From NCBI RefSeq assembly GCF_004799035.1, contig NZ_MWIO01000018.1:1-63423 (forward strand): 63,423 bases of DNA. Reading direction: 5' to 3'. Position numbers and translations under genes: made by a program. Every line of letters starts with the position of its first letter. Within the stretch, counting starts at the first letter, position 1. The notes below the pieces were generated by a model, which saw nothing but the letters and a program-made list of their open reading frames with translations, searched no databases and was not told the origin of the DNA. Shown one piece after another: positions 9,414 through 17,809 of this stretch. The DNA comes from Rhodanobacter lindaniclasticus (GTDB taxonomy: Bacteria > Pseudomonadota > Gammaproteobacteria > Xanthomonadales > Rhodanobacteraceae).

Positions 9414-9898
9414 TCCGCCGCTGGCTGCCGCATCCGCTGCTGAGCGCGCTGCTGGCGCTGATCTGGCTGGTTCTCAACCAGAGCGTGTCGCCCGGCACCG
9501 TGCTGCTCGGCGTCGTGTTCGGCGTCGTGCTGGGCCGGATGCTCGACCTGCTGGACCCTCCGAAGGCGCGGCTGCGCCACTACCCGCTGCTGCTGCGCCT
9601 GTTCGTGCGCGTGGTGCTGGACATCGTGCGCTCCAACCTCGCGGTGGCGCGCATCGTGCTGTTCGGCAAGCGCCCGATGCACTCCGGCTTCGTGGCGATC
9701 CCGCTGCAGCTGACCGACCGTTACGGCCTGGCCGTGCTGTCGTGCATCATCACCTCCACCCCCGGCACGATCTGGGTCAGCTACGACTCCAGCGCCAACA
9801 TCCTGCTGATCCACGTGCTGGACCTGGTCGACGAAGCGGACTGGATCGACTCGATCAAGCAGCGCTACGAACGCCCCCTGCTGGAGATCTTCCCATGA
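9410..9898 (+). CDS. mrpE: Mrp/Pha antiporter subunit E
   Basis: Membrane protein of 162 aa with the MrpE signature: N-terminal helices (HPLLSALLALIWLVLNQSVS, TVLLGVVFGVVLGRML) followed by a cytoplasmic domain with ITSTPGTIWVSYD and LLIHVLDLVDE. It overlaps subunits D and F by four bases on each side (ATGA), so subunit synthesis is probably coupled. Confidence 0.92.
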   Translation: MIRRWLPHPLLSALLALIWLVLNQSVSPGTVLLGVVFGVVLGRMLDLLDPPKARLRHYPLLLRLFVRVVLDIVRSNLAVARIVLFGKRPMHSGFVAIPLQLTDRYGLAVLSCIITSTPGTIWVSYDSSANILLIHVLDLVDEADWIDSIKQRYERPLLEIFP

Positions 9899-10176
9899 GC
9901 CATGCACTGCTCGACGTGGCGATCCGCGCGGCGCAGATCCTGCTGCTGCTGGCGATGGCCTTCTCGCTGATCCGCATGGTGCGCGGTCCGCGCGCCCAGG
10001 ATCGCGTGCTGGCGCTGGACGCGCTGTACGTCAACGCGATGATCCTGCTGCTGACCATCGGCATCCGCAGCGGCAGCATGCTCTACGTCGAGGCCGGCCT
10101 GATCATCGCCCTGCTCGGCTTCGCCAGCACGGTGGCGCTGTCGAAATTCCTGATGCGCGGACAGGTGATCGAATGA
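9895..10176 (+). CDS. mrpF: Mrp/Pha antiporter subunit F
   Basis: Small subunit (93 aa) with three predicted helices and the family signature RMVRGPRAQDRVLALDAL. The stop overlaps the ATG of subunit G (ATGA). Its function is known only as an obligatory part of the Mrp complex. Confidence 0.92.
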   Translation: MSHALLDVAIRAAQILLLLAMAFSLIRMVRGPRAQDRVLALDALYVNAMILLLTIGIRSGSMLYVEAGLIIALLGFASTVALSKFLMRGQVIE

Positions 10177-10526
10177 ACCACCTCGACGCGCTGCCGCCGT
10201 GGGCGGCCATCACGGTCGCCGTGCTGATGCTGCTGGGCGCGCTGTTCGCCTTCATCGGCTCGCTCGGCCTGCTGCGCCTGAAGAACTTCTACCAGCGCGT
10301 GCATGCGCCCACCCTGGGCACCACGCTGGGCACGTTCTTCATGCTGGCCGCCTCGATCACCTGCTTCTCGGTGCTGCATGGCCGGCCGATCTTCAACGAG
10401 GTGCTGATCGGCGTGTTCCTCACCCTGACCACCCCGATCACCCTGATGCTGCTGGTGCGCGCCGCGCTGTACCGCGACCGCGAGGAAGGCTCGCAGGACG
10501 TGCCGCAGCTGACGCGCAAGGAATGA
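10173..10526 (+). CDS. mrpG: Mrp/Pha antiporter subunit G
   Basis: Last gene of the antiporter operon, 117 aa, three helices, with the MrpG signature GLLRLKNFYQRVHAPTLGTTLGTFF. A charged C-terminal tail (RDREEGSQDV) is cytoplasmic. It is convergent with the fic gene. The 99 bp after it contain the csbD remnant described separately and no convincing U-rich terminator. Confidence 0.92.
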   Translation: MNHLDALPPWAAITVAVLMLLGALFAFIGSLGLLRLKNFYQRVHAPTLGTTLGTFFMLAASITCFSVLHGRPIFNEVLIGVFLTLTTPITLMLLVRAALYRDREEGSQDVPQLTRKE

Positions 10527-10547
10527 CACGCGGGGCCGCTGCAGCTG

Positions 10548-10602
10548 CAGCGTCCGCTCGAAACCGCGCACCTGGTGCCTGGCCTCGTCACGCGCGATCC
10601 CG
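10548..10602 (-). pseudogene. Remnant of a second csbD gene (3' end only)
   Basis: The stretch aligns without gaps to the last 55 coding bases of the intact csbD gene at 12108-12162; I count 44 of 55 identical. Read on the minus strand it encodes GIARDEARHQVRGFERTL against [18 protein letters not shown] in the intact protein. Homology stops abruptly near 10603, 23 bp beyond the fic stop codon. The csbD stop codon itself is lost (CTG CAG instead of CTG TAA). It is a diverged paralog fragment, not a fresh target duplication. Confidence 0.8.
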
Positions 10603-10625
10603 CATGTGACGAGACCCAGCCGTGG

Positions 10626-11954
10626 TCATGCATGCAATCGTTTTTCGAGATCGGGCACCGGAACGAACACGAAGGCCTTTCCTTCGCGGGATTGGCGCAG
10701 GAATCCTTCGGCCACCAGGGCAAGCAGGTCGGCCCTGGCGGTCTGGTACGACGTGCCGTGGCTTCCGCGATGCATCTCGATGGTGAAGACTTTTCCCGGG
10801 TTCCTGAGGGCGTTCAGAAGGAGCGCTCTTTGCCTGTGGTTGATCCGGTGAGCCAGCGGGCTGCCGGGTTTGAGCAGCGCCGCGGCGGCTGCCTGCTCAT
10901 TCTGCTTTCGCGTGATGTAGCCATGAACGCCATCGATGGCTTCGAGAATGACGGTCAGCTGGTGAGCCACGAAATAGGTGGTGTCCCCCTCGTCGGTCTC
11001 CGTGTACAGGTATGACCGCATGTACTGGGCGGGGGCGCGCTTGAGGATGCTCGATATCGACAGATACTCCGCCATCCAGAAACCCGATCTCAGCAGCGAC
11101 CAGTAGAACAACGTCCTGGCGGTCCGGCCGTTTCCGTCGACGAACGGATGGTCGTAGCCGATCTGGAAGTGGATCAGGATCGCCCTGACCACCGGGTGCA
11201 CGAAGTGCTCGCCGTCGTCCGACTGGTTGGCGAAGTCGCAAAGGGCCTGCAGGCGCTGCTCGAGTTCCCGTGCCGGTGGCGGCGCGTGGAGAACGCGACC
11301 AGTCTCGTCCTCGATGACAATGTCTTCCGAGGGCAATCGGAATCTTCCCGCGCAGCCCTCGTCCTCGAGCGTTCCATCGGTCAGCTTGCGGTGGATCTCG
11401 AACACCGCGGCAGGGGTCAGCGGCCGCTGCCTCCAGGCTTTCAGTTCGCGCATGGCCAGGTAGTTGTTGTAGATCATGCGTTCGCCGCAATCCCGCGGCT
11501 CGCGTCCGCTGCGAAGCATGTCCTTGGCGACCTGGGTGGTCGTGGCAGCTCCTTCAAGCTGCGACGAAGTCATCGCTTCCTCCATCAGGGATCGAACGAG
11601 GTAATGCTCGCGGGTGACTTCCGATTGAGATGCCTCCTGGCCACGAAGCGCACCAGCGGCATCACGGCCGATGAGGAACAGGTTTCGCTGGATGCTGTCG
11701 CTCAGAACGACGGTGAACGGGTGGCCTGCCTTGTCCTTCAACGGCATTTCCTGGCGCAGCCCGCGGCGCGCCATCTTGATTCCCAGCCACCATTCTTCCG
11801 GCGTAAGGTTCTCCGGTGGCGTGAGATGGCGCAGCTGATCCCAGTGCTCGTATCGTCCCTTGACCTCGGGACCAAGCTTGCCGAGCAGTATCTTGCGGAC
11901 GTCGGAACGCTCGAACAGGTCGCCGAACGCCGGGGGCGGCATGGGGAGTTTCAT
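10626..11954 (-). CDS. Fic family protein (AMP-transferase type, self-inhibited)
   Basis: Cytoplasmic 442-aa enzyme predicted to transfer AMP (or another nucleotide moiety) to hydroxyl groups of target proteins. The full catalytic motif HPFVDGNGRTAR is at 269-280. The inhibitory helix motif [S/T]xxxE[G/N] is present upstream (SSQLEG, Ser130-Glu134-Gly135), as in class II Fic enzymes whose Glu blocks productive ATP binding. An N-terminal DUF4172-like region and a C-terminal winged-helix-like segment (about 360-440) flank the Fic core, suggesting DNA binding or autoregulation. The ATG lies seven bases from a long palindrome and has no clear ribosome site. There is no separate antitoxin gene. 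The target is unknown. Confidence 0.9.
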   Translation of the reverse strand: MKLPMPPPAFGDLFERSDVRKILLGKLGPEVKGRYEHWDQLRHLTPPENLTPEEWWLGIKMARRGLRQEMPLKDKAGHPFTVVLSDSIQRNLFLIGRDAAGALRGQEASQSEVTREHYLVRSLMEEAMTSSQLEGAATTTQVAKDMLRSGREPRDCGERMIYNNYLAMRELKAWRQRPLTPAAVFEIHRKLTDGTLEDEGCAGRFRLPSEDIVIEDETGRVLHAPPPARELEQRLQALCDFANQSDDGEHFVHPVVRAILIHFQIGYDHPFVDGNGRTARTLFYWSLLRSGFWMAEYLSISSILKRAPAQYMRSYLYTETDEGDTTYFVAHQLTVILEAIDGVHGYITRKQNEQAAAAALLKPGSPLAHRINHRQRALLLNALRNPGKVFTIEMHRGSHGTSYQTARADLLALVAEGFLRQSREGKAFVFVPVPDLEKRLHA

Positions 11955-11961
11955 GAGGCAC

Positions 11962-12009
11962 CTGTCAATTTGCTACTAATTGATAGCGTAATTAGTAGCA
12001 AATTGACAG
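11962..12009. repeat. Perfect long palindrome in front of fic
   Basis: Two 20-base arms (11962-11981 and 11990-12009) are exact inverted copies, beginning CTGTCAATTTGC, separated by GATAGCGT. The AT-rich arms stand out in GC-rich DNA. Only seven bases separate the palindrome from the fic ATG, so it overlaps the place where promoter and ribosome site must be. It could be an operator for a dimeric regulator (possibly Fic itself through its C-terminal winged helix) or a hairpin in the fic mRNA. Confidence 0.85.
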
Positions 12010-12104
12010 TGCCAGGTATCGGCTTCGCGGCGGGCTGTGCCCGAGCCGACGCGCGGGAGGGCCAGTACGCAGTACCGACCCTGCACGATCCGGCGTGGTG
12101 ACGC

Positions 12105-12302
12105 TTACAGCGTGCGCTCGAACTCGTTCACCTGGCGCTGCGCCTCGTCACGGGCGATGCCGTAACGCTCCTGCACCTTGCCTACCAGGTACTCGGTGTT
12201 GCCTTCGGCCTGGGTCAGGTCGTCGTCGGTCAGATCGCCCCATTTGGCCTTGATCTTCCCGGTGAGCTGTTTCCAGTTGCCCTGGATGCGGTCGTTGTTC
12301 AT
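12105..12302 (-). CDS. CsbD-like stress protein
   Basis: Small hydrophilic 65-aa protein with the complete CsbD pattern: [31 protein letters not shown] and a C-terminal helix ending FERTL. CsbD-like proteins are abundant general-stress proteins with no known biochemical activity. ATG at 12302 with GGAG about 11 bases upstream. A degenerate copy of its 3' end lies on the other side of fic, so the locus once carried two copies. The function is inferred only from the family. Confidence 0.9.
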   Translation of the reverse strand: MNNDRIQGNWKQLTGKIKAKWGDLTDDDLTQAEGNTEYLVGKVQERYGIARDEAQRQVNEFERTL

Positions 12303-12460
12303 GGGTGGCGACTCCGTGTGGGGGACATGCGGCGGGCTTCCGACGGAAACCCTTCCGCGCCACCTACTCTCCGGAATCGGTTGTGAGCGGCAGGTGGTCG
12401 GTTCGTGCAGGGGAGGGGCGGGCGTTCATGATCCGCGGCGTGCGCCGCCCGCCGCCCGGG

Positions 12461-13663
12461 TCAGCGTTTGCGGAACGCGCTGCCGGCATCGTGCTCGAGC
12501 GCGGCGATCACGGCGGCAGTGTCCTGGTCCAGCACCGGTGCGGCGAACGGCGCCGGTCCCGGCGTGCGGCCGAAGCGGATCGACTGGGCGACGCCACGGT
12601 AGCGACCCACCAGCGGGTGCTCGAAGGTGTCGATGATGCCCTGCGATTGCACTTGCGGGTGGTCGAACATGTCCTCGATCCGCCGCGCCGCGGCGCACGG
12701 CACCTCGTCGCCGAAGATGGCCTCCCACTCCAGCGCGGACCGCGTGGCCAGCGCCGCGTGCAGCGCGGGCAGGATCTGCGCGAAGTGCTGCGCACGCTTG
12801 CGCACGGTGTCGTAGCGCGGGTCCTCCGCCATCGCGTTCAGCCCGGTCCTGGCGCACAACGCCTTCCAGAATCGCGGCGTGTTGGCCGAGATGTAGATCC
12901 AGCCTTCGCGCGTGGGGTGGATACCGGTGACGCCGCCGGAGCGCATGTCGCGCCCGATGTCGAGCGACTCGCCTTCGGCCCAGATCATCCGCGCCGACTG
13001 CATGGTCAACGCGCTGCGCAGCAACGACACGCCGACGAACTGGCCCAGCCCGCTGCGCTCGCGCTCGTACAGCGCCGACGATACGCCGGCGGCCAGCAGC
13101 GCCGCGGCGTAGTAGTCGACCACCGACCCGTAGATGATCTCCGGCGGGCCGCCGCGCTTGCCCTGCAGGGTGCACATGCCGGTCATGGTCTGCAGCACCT
13201 GGTCGTAGCCCGCCTTGTCCTTCAGCGGGCCGCTGTCGCCGTAGCCGGTGATCGCGCAGTAGACCAGTCGCGGGTTGATCAGGTTCAGCTGCGCGTGGCC
13301 GATGTGCAGGCGCTCGGGTACGCCGGGGCGGAAGTTGTGCACCAGCACGTCGGCGTCGCGCACCAGCTTGAGCAGGGCGGCATGGTCGGCCGCACGCTTG
13401 AGGTCGAGCACGATGCCGCGCTTGCTGCGGTTGACGCCGAGGAAGGCGCGGCTCTCGCTGGGCAGGGTGGACGGGTACTGGCGCAGGTTGTCGCCGCCCG
13501 GCGGCTCCACCTTGATCACATCCGCGCCCTGGTCGGCCAGCAGCGAGCAGGCGTACGGCCCGGCGATGTAGGCGCTCAGGTCCAGCACGCGCACGCCGGC
13601 CAGCGGGCCGTGGCGGGCGGTGTTCGACTCAGGCGGTGAGGTTTCCATGCGCGATGCATCCAT
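12461..13663 (-). CDS. CaiB/BaiF-type (class III) CoA-transferase
   Basis: About 400 aa. It transfers CoA from a donor acyl-CoA to a free carboxylic acid. The N-terminal signature GVRVLDLSAYIAGPYACSLL and KVEPPGGDNLR and the central ITGYGDSGPLKDKAGYD are present; the Asp of AGYD is the expected catalytic aspartate that forms the acyl-anhydride/thioester. The start is uncertain: ATG 13663 or ATG 13648; neither has a strong ribosome site. It is the last gene of the cluster on this strand, downstream of the GH127 gene, and probably works with the CitE-type lyase at 25100-25951. The true acid substrate is unknown. Confidence 0.87.
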   Translation of the reverse strand: MDASRMETSPPESNTARHGPLAGVRVLDLSAYIAGPYACSLLADQGADVIKVEPPGGDNLRQYPSTLPSESRAFLGVNRSKRGIVLDLKRAADHAALLKLVRDADVLVHNFRPGVPERLHIGHAQLNLINPRLVYCAITGYGDSGPLKDKAGYDQVLQTMTGMCTLQGKRGGPPEIIYGSVVDYYAAALLAAGVSSALYERERSGLGQFVGVSLLRSALTMQSARMIWAEGESLDIGRDMRSGGVTGIHPTREGWIYISANTPRFWKALCARTGLNAMAEDPRYDTVRKRAQHFAQILPALHAALATRSALEWEAIFGDEVPCAAARRIEDMFDHPQVQSQGIIDTFEHPLVGRYRGVAQSIRFGRTPGPAPFAAPVLDQDTAAVIAALEHDAGSAFRKR

Positions 13664-13774
13664 GGGGAGCGGGGTGAAAGCTTCGGGCCACTGTGCACCA
13701 TGCCCCGGTGAGGAAACAGGCAAGACGGCTATGTTCTGGCGCCACAAATTCTTGTGTGATGCGCGCCGGCGGCG

Positions 13775-15610
13775 TCATCCCGGGGAATCCGGCGCCAGCG
13801 GCAGCCAGCTCAGCCGCCAGCTGCCGTCGACGCGGCCGCCGGTGGCGAAGTACGGCGTGAATTCCAGCGGCGCGCGGTAGCCGGGATCCAGCACGATGCG
13901 CGGCAGACCGCCCGTCGCCGGGGGCTGCAGCGCGAGCCACTGCTCAATCGGTGCATCGGGCAGGCGCAGGGTCTCCTCGACCTTGAAGCCGTCGATCAGC
14001 CCCGTGGCATACACCAGCGGGCCGCAGGTGACGGCGGCGTACTCGAAGCGCAGCACTTCCTGGCGCACCGCGCTGCCGTCCGGCGCGCGCGACTCCTGCA
14101 CGTTGCGGTTGGCCGCGCGGTGCAGCCGCGGCTGCATCGGGAAGCGCGCCACCAGGTCGTCGCCGTCGTGCCATTCACGTTCAAGCGTGGCGTAGCTTTC
14201 CGGAACGAGTGCGATGCCGGCATCCTCGCCGTTGACCGCCAGCGTGGCGCCGGTGGCCCACGACGGGATGCGCAGCTTCAGCGCGAAGCGCATCGGGCGG
14301 CCGAGGGCGATGCGCAGGCGGACATCGTCGGGATACGGACAAGCGGTGTCTTGTTCGATGCGCAGCTCGTCGCCACCATCCGATGCGAAACTCGCCGAAC
14401 CGGCGCCGTAGAGATTGACGGTGATCGTGCCGTCGTCGTCACGCGCATAGGCGAGCGCGGGCAGTTCCTCCAGCGCCATCGCGCCGCTGGACTTGCAGCA
14501 GCGCCAGTAGGTGGTGTGCACGCGCTTGCCGTTCGGGAACACGTAGTAGCACCAGTCCTCGCCGTTCGGCGCCTGCGCGCCGAGCAGGTCGTTGTACGCG
14601 GTGCGTTCGATCTCCTCGGCGTAGCGCGCCTCGCCGGTGATCGCCAGCAGTTCGCGGTTCAACTGGATCCACGCCAGCGACGAGCAGGTCTCGACATAGC
14701 CGTAGGGGCTGAACACGCCGGCCGGGTTGAACACCTCGCGCGAGCGGTGCGCCACGCCGCCCCACGGCCCGCCGCCCAGGGTGAGGTGGTGCTCTCGGAT
14801 GCTGCGCCAGGCCTGCTCCACGGCGCGGCGGTAATCCGCCTTGCCGGTGGCGCGGTGCAGCTTGGCCAGGCCGACCAGGTTCCACGCCAGCTGGTAGGCC
14901 TTGCCGGTGGCGATGGTGGAAACGTCTGCGCCCTGCAGCGCGCGCGTGAGCAGCGCCAGCTCGGGATGCTCATCCGCTTGCCGCAGCACGAGTTCGGCCA
15001 GCTGCAGGTAGCGCGGTTCGCCGGTGACGGCATGCAGCTCGGCGGCCGGGTCCATCAGCACCGTCGCCGACAGCCCGTGATGATTGCCCAGCTCGGTGAT
15101 GTCGATGCCGCCGGCGGTCAGCGTGTGCAGGCACAGGTCGCCGATCCGGCGCGCGGCATCAAGGTAGCGGGCTGCTGGAAAATGCCGGTGTACTTCGAGC
15201 AGGCCGAGGATCAGGTAGGCATGCGTCCAGATGTCCCAGGTGCGCACGCTGGGCGCGCCGTCCCAGCTCACGGGTTTGGGTGGCTGCGGACGCATGAAGC
15301 GGTGGTCCGCTGCGTAGGTGCCGAGATAGCCGTCGGGTTCCTGCACCGACACCAGGTAGTCGGCCACGCGCAGCACGCCGGTGCGCAGGGCGTCGTCTGC
15401 GCTGCGCGCCGCCGCCTTCGCCGCTGCCACCAGCCACTTGCCGGCGTGCTCGCCGTACCAGTCGCCCTCGCGGTTGTCCTTGCGCCGCTCAGGCGCGAAC
15501 AGCGCGATCGCCGGGCTGTGTTCGTCGACGATGAAATGTGCGAGCCGGCCGCGCAGGTTGGCAGCGAGCGCCTCGCCGAGCAGGCCGCCGAGTTGCACGG
15601 TGGTCGTCAT
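13775..15610 (-). CDS. GH127-family glycoside hydrolase (beta-L-arabinofuranosidase type)
   Basis: Cytoplasmic 611-aa (alpha/alpha)6-barrel enzyme of the former DUF1680 family. The zinc-thiolate active site known from HypBA1 is recognisable: Glu307-x-Cys309 in YVETCSSLAW and the Cys371-Cys372 pair in YWRCCKSSGA, one of which would be the nucleophilic cysteine. Glu292 (SREVFN) is in the place of the acid/base. Other family signatures are QEPDGYLGTY and TWDIWTHAYLILGLLE. No signal peptide, so the substrate must be imported. Its ATG (15610) overlaps the stop of the barrel-SUMF1 gene (ATGA). L-arabinofuranosides are the best-known substrates, but the family is broader. Confidence 0.88.
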   Translation of the reverse strand: MTTTVQLGGLLGEALAANLRGRLAHFIVDEHSPAIALFAPERRKDNREGDWYGEHAGKWLVAAAKAAARSADDALRTGVLRVADYLVSVQEPDGYLGTYAADHRFMRPQPPKPVSWDGAPSVRTWDIWTHAYLILGLLEVHRHFPAARYLDAARRIGDLCLHTLTAGGIDITELGNHHGLSATVLMDPAAELHAVTGEPRYLQLAELVLRQADEHPELALLTRALQGADVSTIATGKAYQLAWNLVGLAKLHRATGKADYRRAVEQAWRSIREHHLTLGGGPWGGVAHRSREVFNPAGVFSPYGYVETCSSLAWIQLNRELLAITGEARYAEEIERTAYNDLLGAQAPNGEDWCYYVFPNGKRVHTTYWRCCKSSGAMALEELPALAYARDDDGTITVNLYGAGSASFASDGGDELRIEQDTACPYPDDVRLRIALGRPMRFALKLRIPSWATGATLAVNGEDAGIALVPESYATLEREWHDGDDLVARFPMQPRLHRAANRNVQESRAPDGSAVRQEVLRFEYAAVTCGPLVYATGLIDGFKVEETLRLPDAPIEQWLALQPPATGGLPRIVLDPGYRAPLEFTPYFATGGRVDGSWRLSWLPLAPDSPG

Positions 15611-17778
15611 GCCGAATCCACCACGCAGCGAAAGCCGACGCTGCCGGAGCGGTCCTTGCACGGCGCCATCAGCAGGTACTTGCCGTGCTGGTCGAGTCGG
15701 TAGGCTTGCGGGAAGTACCAGTGGGAGGTCTGCGGCTGGTAGCTGCTGCCGCCGCGCAGGATCGCGGCGCGGGTGTGTTCATCAGTGTATTCGTCGGTCC
15801 ATTGCCAGACGTTGCCGACCAGGTCGAGCACGCCGAACGGGCTGGCCGCGGCCGGATGCGCGTCGGCGTCGGCCGGCGCCGTCAGCGTGCGGCCGCGGTT
15901 GACGGCGGGCACCATCGACGCATCCCAGTCGTTGCCCCACGGATAGCGGCGGCCGTCGTGGCCCTGCGCGGCGACCTGCCATTCCCATTCGTGCGGCAGG
16001 CGCTTGCCGGCCCAGGCGGCGTAGGCGCGGGCGTCCTCGATCGCGACCCAGGTCACCGGCTTGTTGTCCCAGCCCGGTGGTGGTGCGCCGTCGACCCAAT
16101 GGCGCAGGAAGTTGTGCGGGTCGCGCGGGCGCCAACCGCTGGCGTCGAGGAATTCGCGGAACTGCGCATTGGTCACCGGCGTGCGGTCGATGAAGAACGC
16201 GTGCATCTGCAGGCGATGGCGGTGGTGGCGGCGCGCGCTGTCCTCCCACGGGTACTGCACGTCGTTGCCTTCCCAGGTCTGGCCTTCGATCTCGACGCCG
16301 CCGACCACGAAGTCGAAGCTGCCGGCGGGAATCGCCAGCATGCCGGGCGGGGCTTCGGCGACGCGGCGGGTGGGCTCGATCGGCACCAGCTGCTGCGGCA
16401 GCGAACGCCATTGGGCTGACAGCGAGCCGAGCGGCACCGCGGCGCGCTCGCGCATGCGCGCGAGGAAGGCGTCGAGGCTGTCGAGCGTGGCGCCCGGCGG
16501 GAGCGCCAGCAGGGCGCCGAAGCCGTGGCCTTCCAGTGCGAAATCGAACACCGCGCGATCGCCGTCCAGGCGAGGTTGCAGCGGCACGCCGTGCCAAATG
16601 TCGTACCAGCGCGTGCCGCCCTGATGCGGCAGCGCGATCTGCTCGCCGTCCACCGCATACTCGTTGCGGTTGACCAGCGTCCACAGCGTGAAGGCATCGG
16701 TGGGGAAGCGGCTGGCGAACACGCCGGCCTGCAGCGTGCGCTCGTACGGGCGCCAGTGGCGGCTGACCATCGCCGCTGCAAACTGGCGCTCGATCGCGGC
16801 GATGCGGCGCAGCGTCTCCGCGTCGCGCGGGGTGAACTGGTTCCAGATGCCCCAGATGTTTTCCCAGGCGTTGTAGCCGATGCCGTTGAAGAAGATGTAC
16901 TGCAGGTCGTGGTTGCGCTCGCGGCCCCACCGGTTCTCGTAGTTGATCATGTGGCGCGGCTCCAGCCACTTCCACTTGGCCACCGGCGGGATCACTTCGT
17001 TCGGCGCCTTCTTGCCCCAGCTCTGCACGTTCCAGATCAGCTGCTCCTCGGAACTGATGGTGGATTCGGGCTGCAGCACCACCGGGCAGCCGAGCGCGTC
17101 GCAGGCGTCGAAGAACGCGCGCGGCACGCCGTTGTAGGTGTCGCCGTTGATGCCGTCGGCGCCGACCGCCTTGACCAGTGCGGCGATCGCCTGCCAGTCG
17201 CTCTGCTCCGGCTCGCGGGTACCGTGGTCCCACGGCATGGTGGGCAGGAACACGTGTACGCCGCGGCGGTGGAAATCGTCCACCGCGCCCTTGAGCCCTT
17301 CGAGGCCGCCGGGCAGGTCATGCGCCAGGTCGGTCTTGTTGCGGTCGTCGATGCCGATATTGGGGTAGACGAACCAGATCAGCACGCTGTCGATGCCGCC
17401 GAAGCGTGCCTCGAGATCGTCCAGGTAACGGTCGACGGTGTACTTGCCGGCCACCGGATCGTAGAAATAACGATCCTCCACCATCATCTGCGCGTGCACG
17501 AAATTGCGCTGCGCCCACTGCAGCTCGGGGCGGCGGTAGTTGGCGTCGTCGTAGCCTATCCGCACGAGGTGCTCGCGGCGCCAGTCGGTCAGCTCGCGGA
17601 CCCAGTCGTCGACGCAGCCGTCCACGTCCGTCTTCCAGTGGCCGATCTCGGCGAACGGCCAGCCCGGCGCCTTGCCCGGGGTGGGCAGGTAGCGGCCGGT
17701 GGTGACGTGGGAGAACTTGAATTCGTGCGTCACGCGCGGGGCGGCGGTGTGGTCGGGCGAATCGGGGTCGGTGCTCAT
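15607..17778 (-). CDS. Barrel-like hydrolase fused to a SUMF1 (FGE-sulfatase-like) domain
   Basis: 723 aa, cytoplasmic (no signal peptide). Residues about 55-445 look like a glycoside-hydrolase-type TIM barrel with a C-terminal beta domain (SVLIWFVYPN, GVHVFLPTMPWDHGT, ADGINGDTYNGVPRAFFDA, VVLQPEST). Residues about 478-722 are a SUMF1/formylglycine-generating-enzyme fold (MLAIPAGSF, DRTPVTNAQFREFL, YAAWAGKRLPHEWEW, YPWGNDWD, GNVWQWTDEYT, GSVGFRC). The paired copper-binding cysteines of true formylglycine-generating enzymes are not evident, and no sulfatase gene is nearby, so the domain more likely binds carbohydrate or has another role. Start ATG 17778 was chosen over an upstream in-frame start lying inside the preceding gene. 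Confidence 0.75.
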   Translation of the reverse strand: MSTDPDSPDHTAAPRVTHEFKFSHVTTGRYLPTPGKAPGWPFAEIGHWKTDVDGCVDDWVRELTDWRREHLVRIGYDDANYRRPELQWAQRNFVHAQMMVEDRYFYDPVAGKYTVDRYLDDLEARFGGIDSVLIWFVYPNIGIDDRNKTDLAHDLPGGLEGLKGAVDDFHRRGVHVFLPTMPWDHGTREPEQSDWQAIAALVKAVGADGINGDTYNGVPRAFFDACDALGCPVVLQPESTISSEEQLIWNVQSWGKKAPNEVIPPVAKWKWLEPRHMINYENRWGRERNHDLQYIFFNGIGYNAWENIWGIWNQFTPRDAETLRRIAAIERQFAAAMVSRHWRPYERTLQAGVFASRFPTDAFTLWTLVNRNEYAVDGEQIALPHQGGTRWYDIWHGVPLQPRLDGDRAVFDFALEGHGFGALLALPPGATLDSLDAFLARMRERAAVPLGSLSAQWRSLPQQLVPIEPTRRVAEAPPGMLAIPAGSFDFVVGGVEIEGQTWEGNDVQYPWEDSARRHHRHRLQMHAFFIDRTPVTNAQFREFLDASGWRPRDPHNFLRHWVDGAPPPGWDNKPVTWVAIEDARAYAAWAGKRLPHEWEWQVAAQGHDGRRYPWGNDWDASMVPAVNRGRTLTAPADADAHPAAASPFGVLDLVGNVWQWTDEYTDEHTRAAILRGGSSYQPQTSHWYFPQAYRLDQHGKYLLMAPCKDRSGSVGFRCVVDSA

Positions 17779-17809
17779 CGGGTACTCGGTAAAGCCGTGC
17801 GTGGTGAAG

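Noticed and set aside
10537..10552. 16-bp perfect palindrome CGCTGCAGCTGCAGCG after mrpG as a regulatory site
   Set aside because: It arises from CTGCAG repetition at the end of the csbD remnant and lies between two gene ends; no regulatory role is evident.
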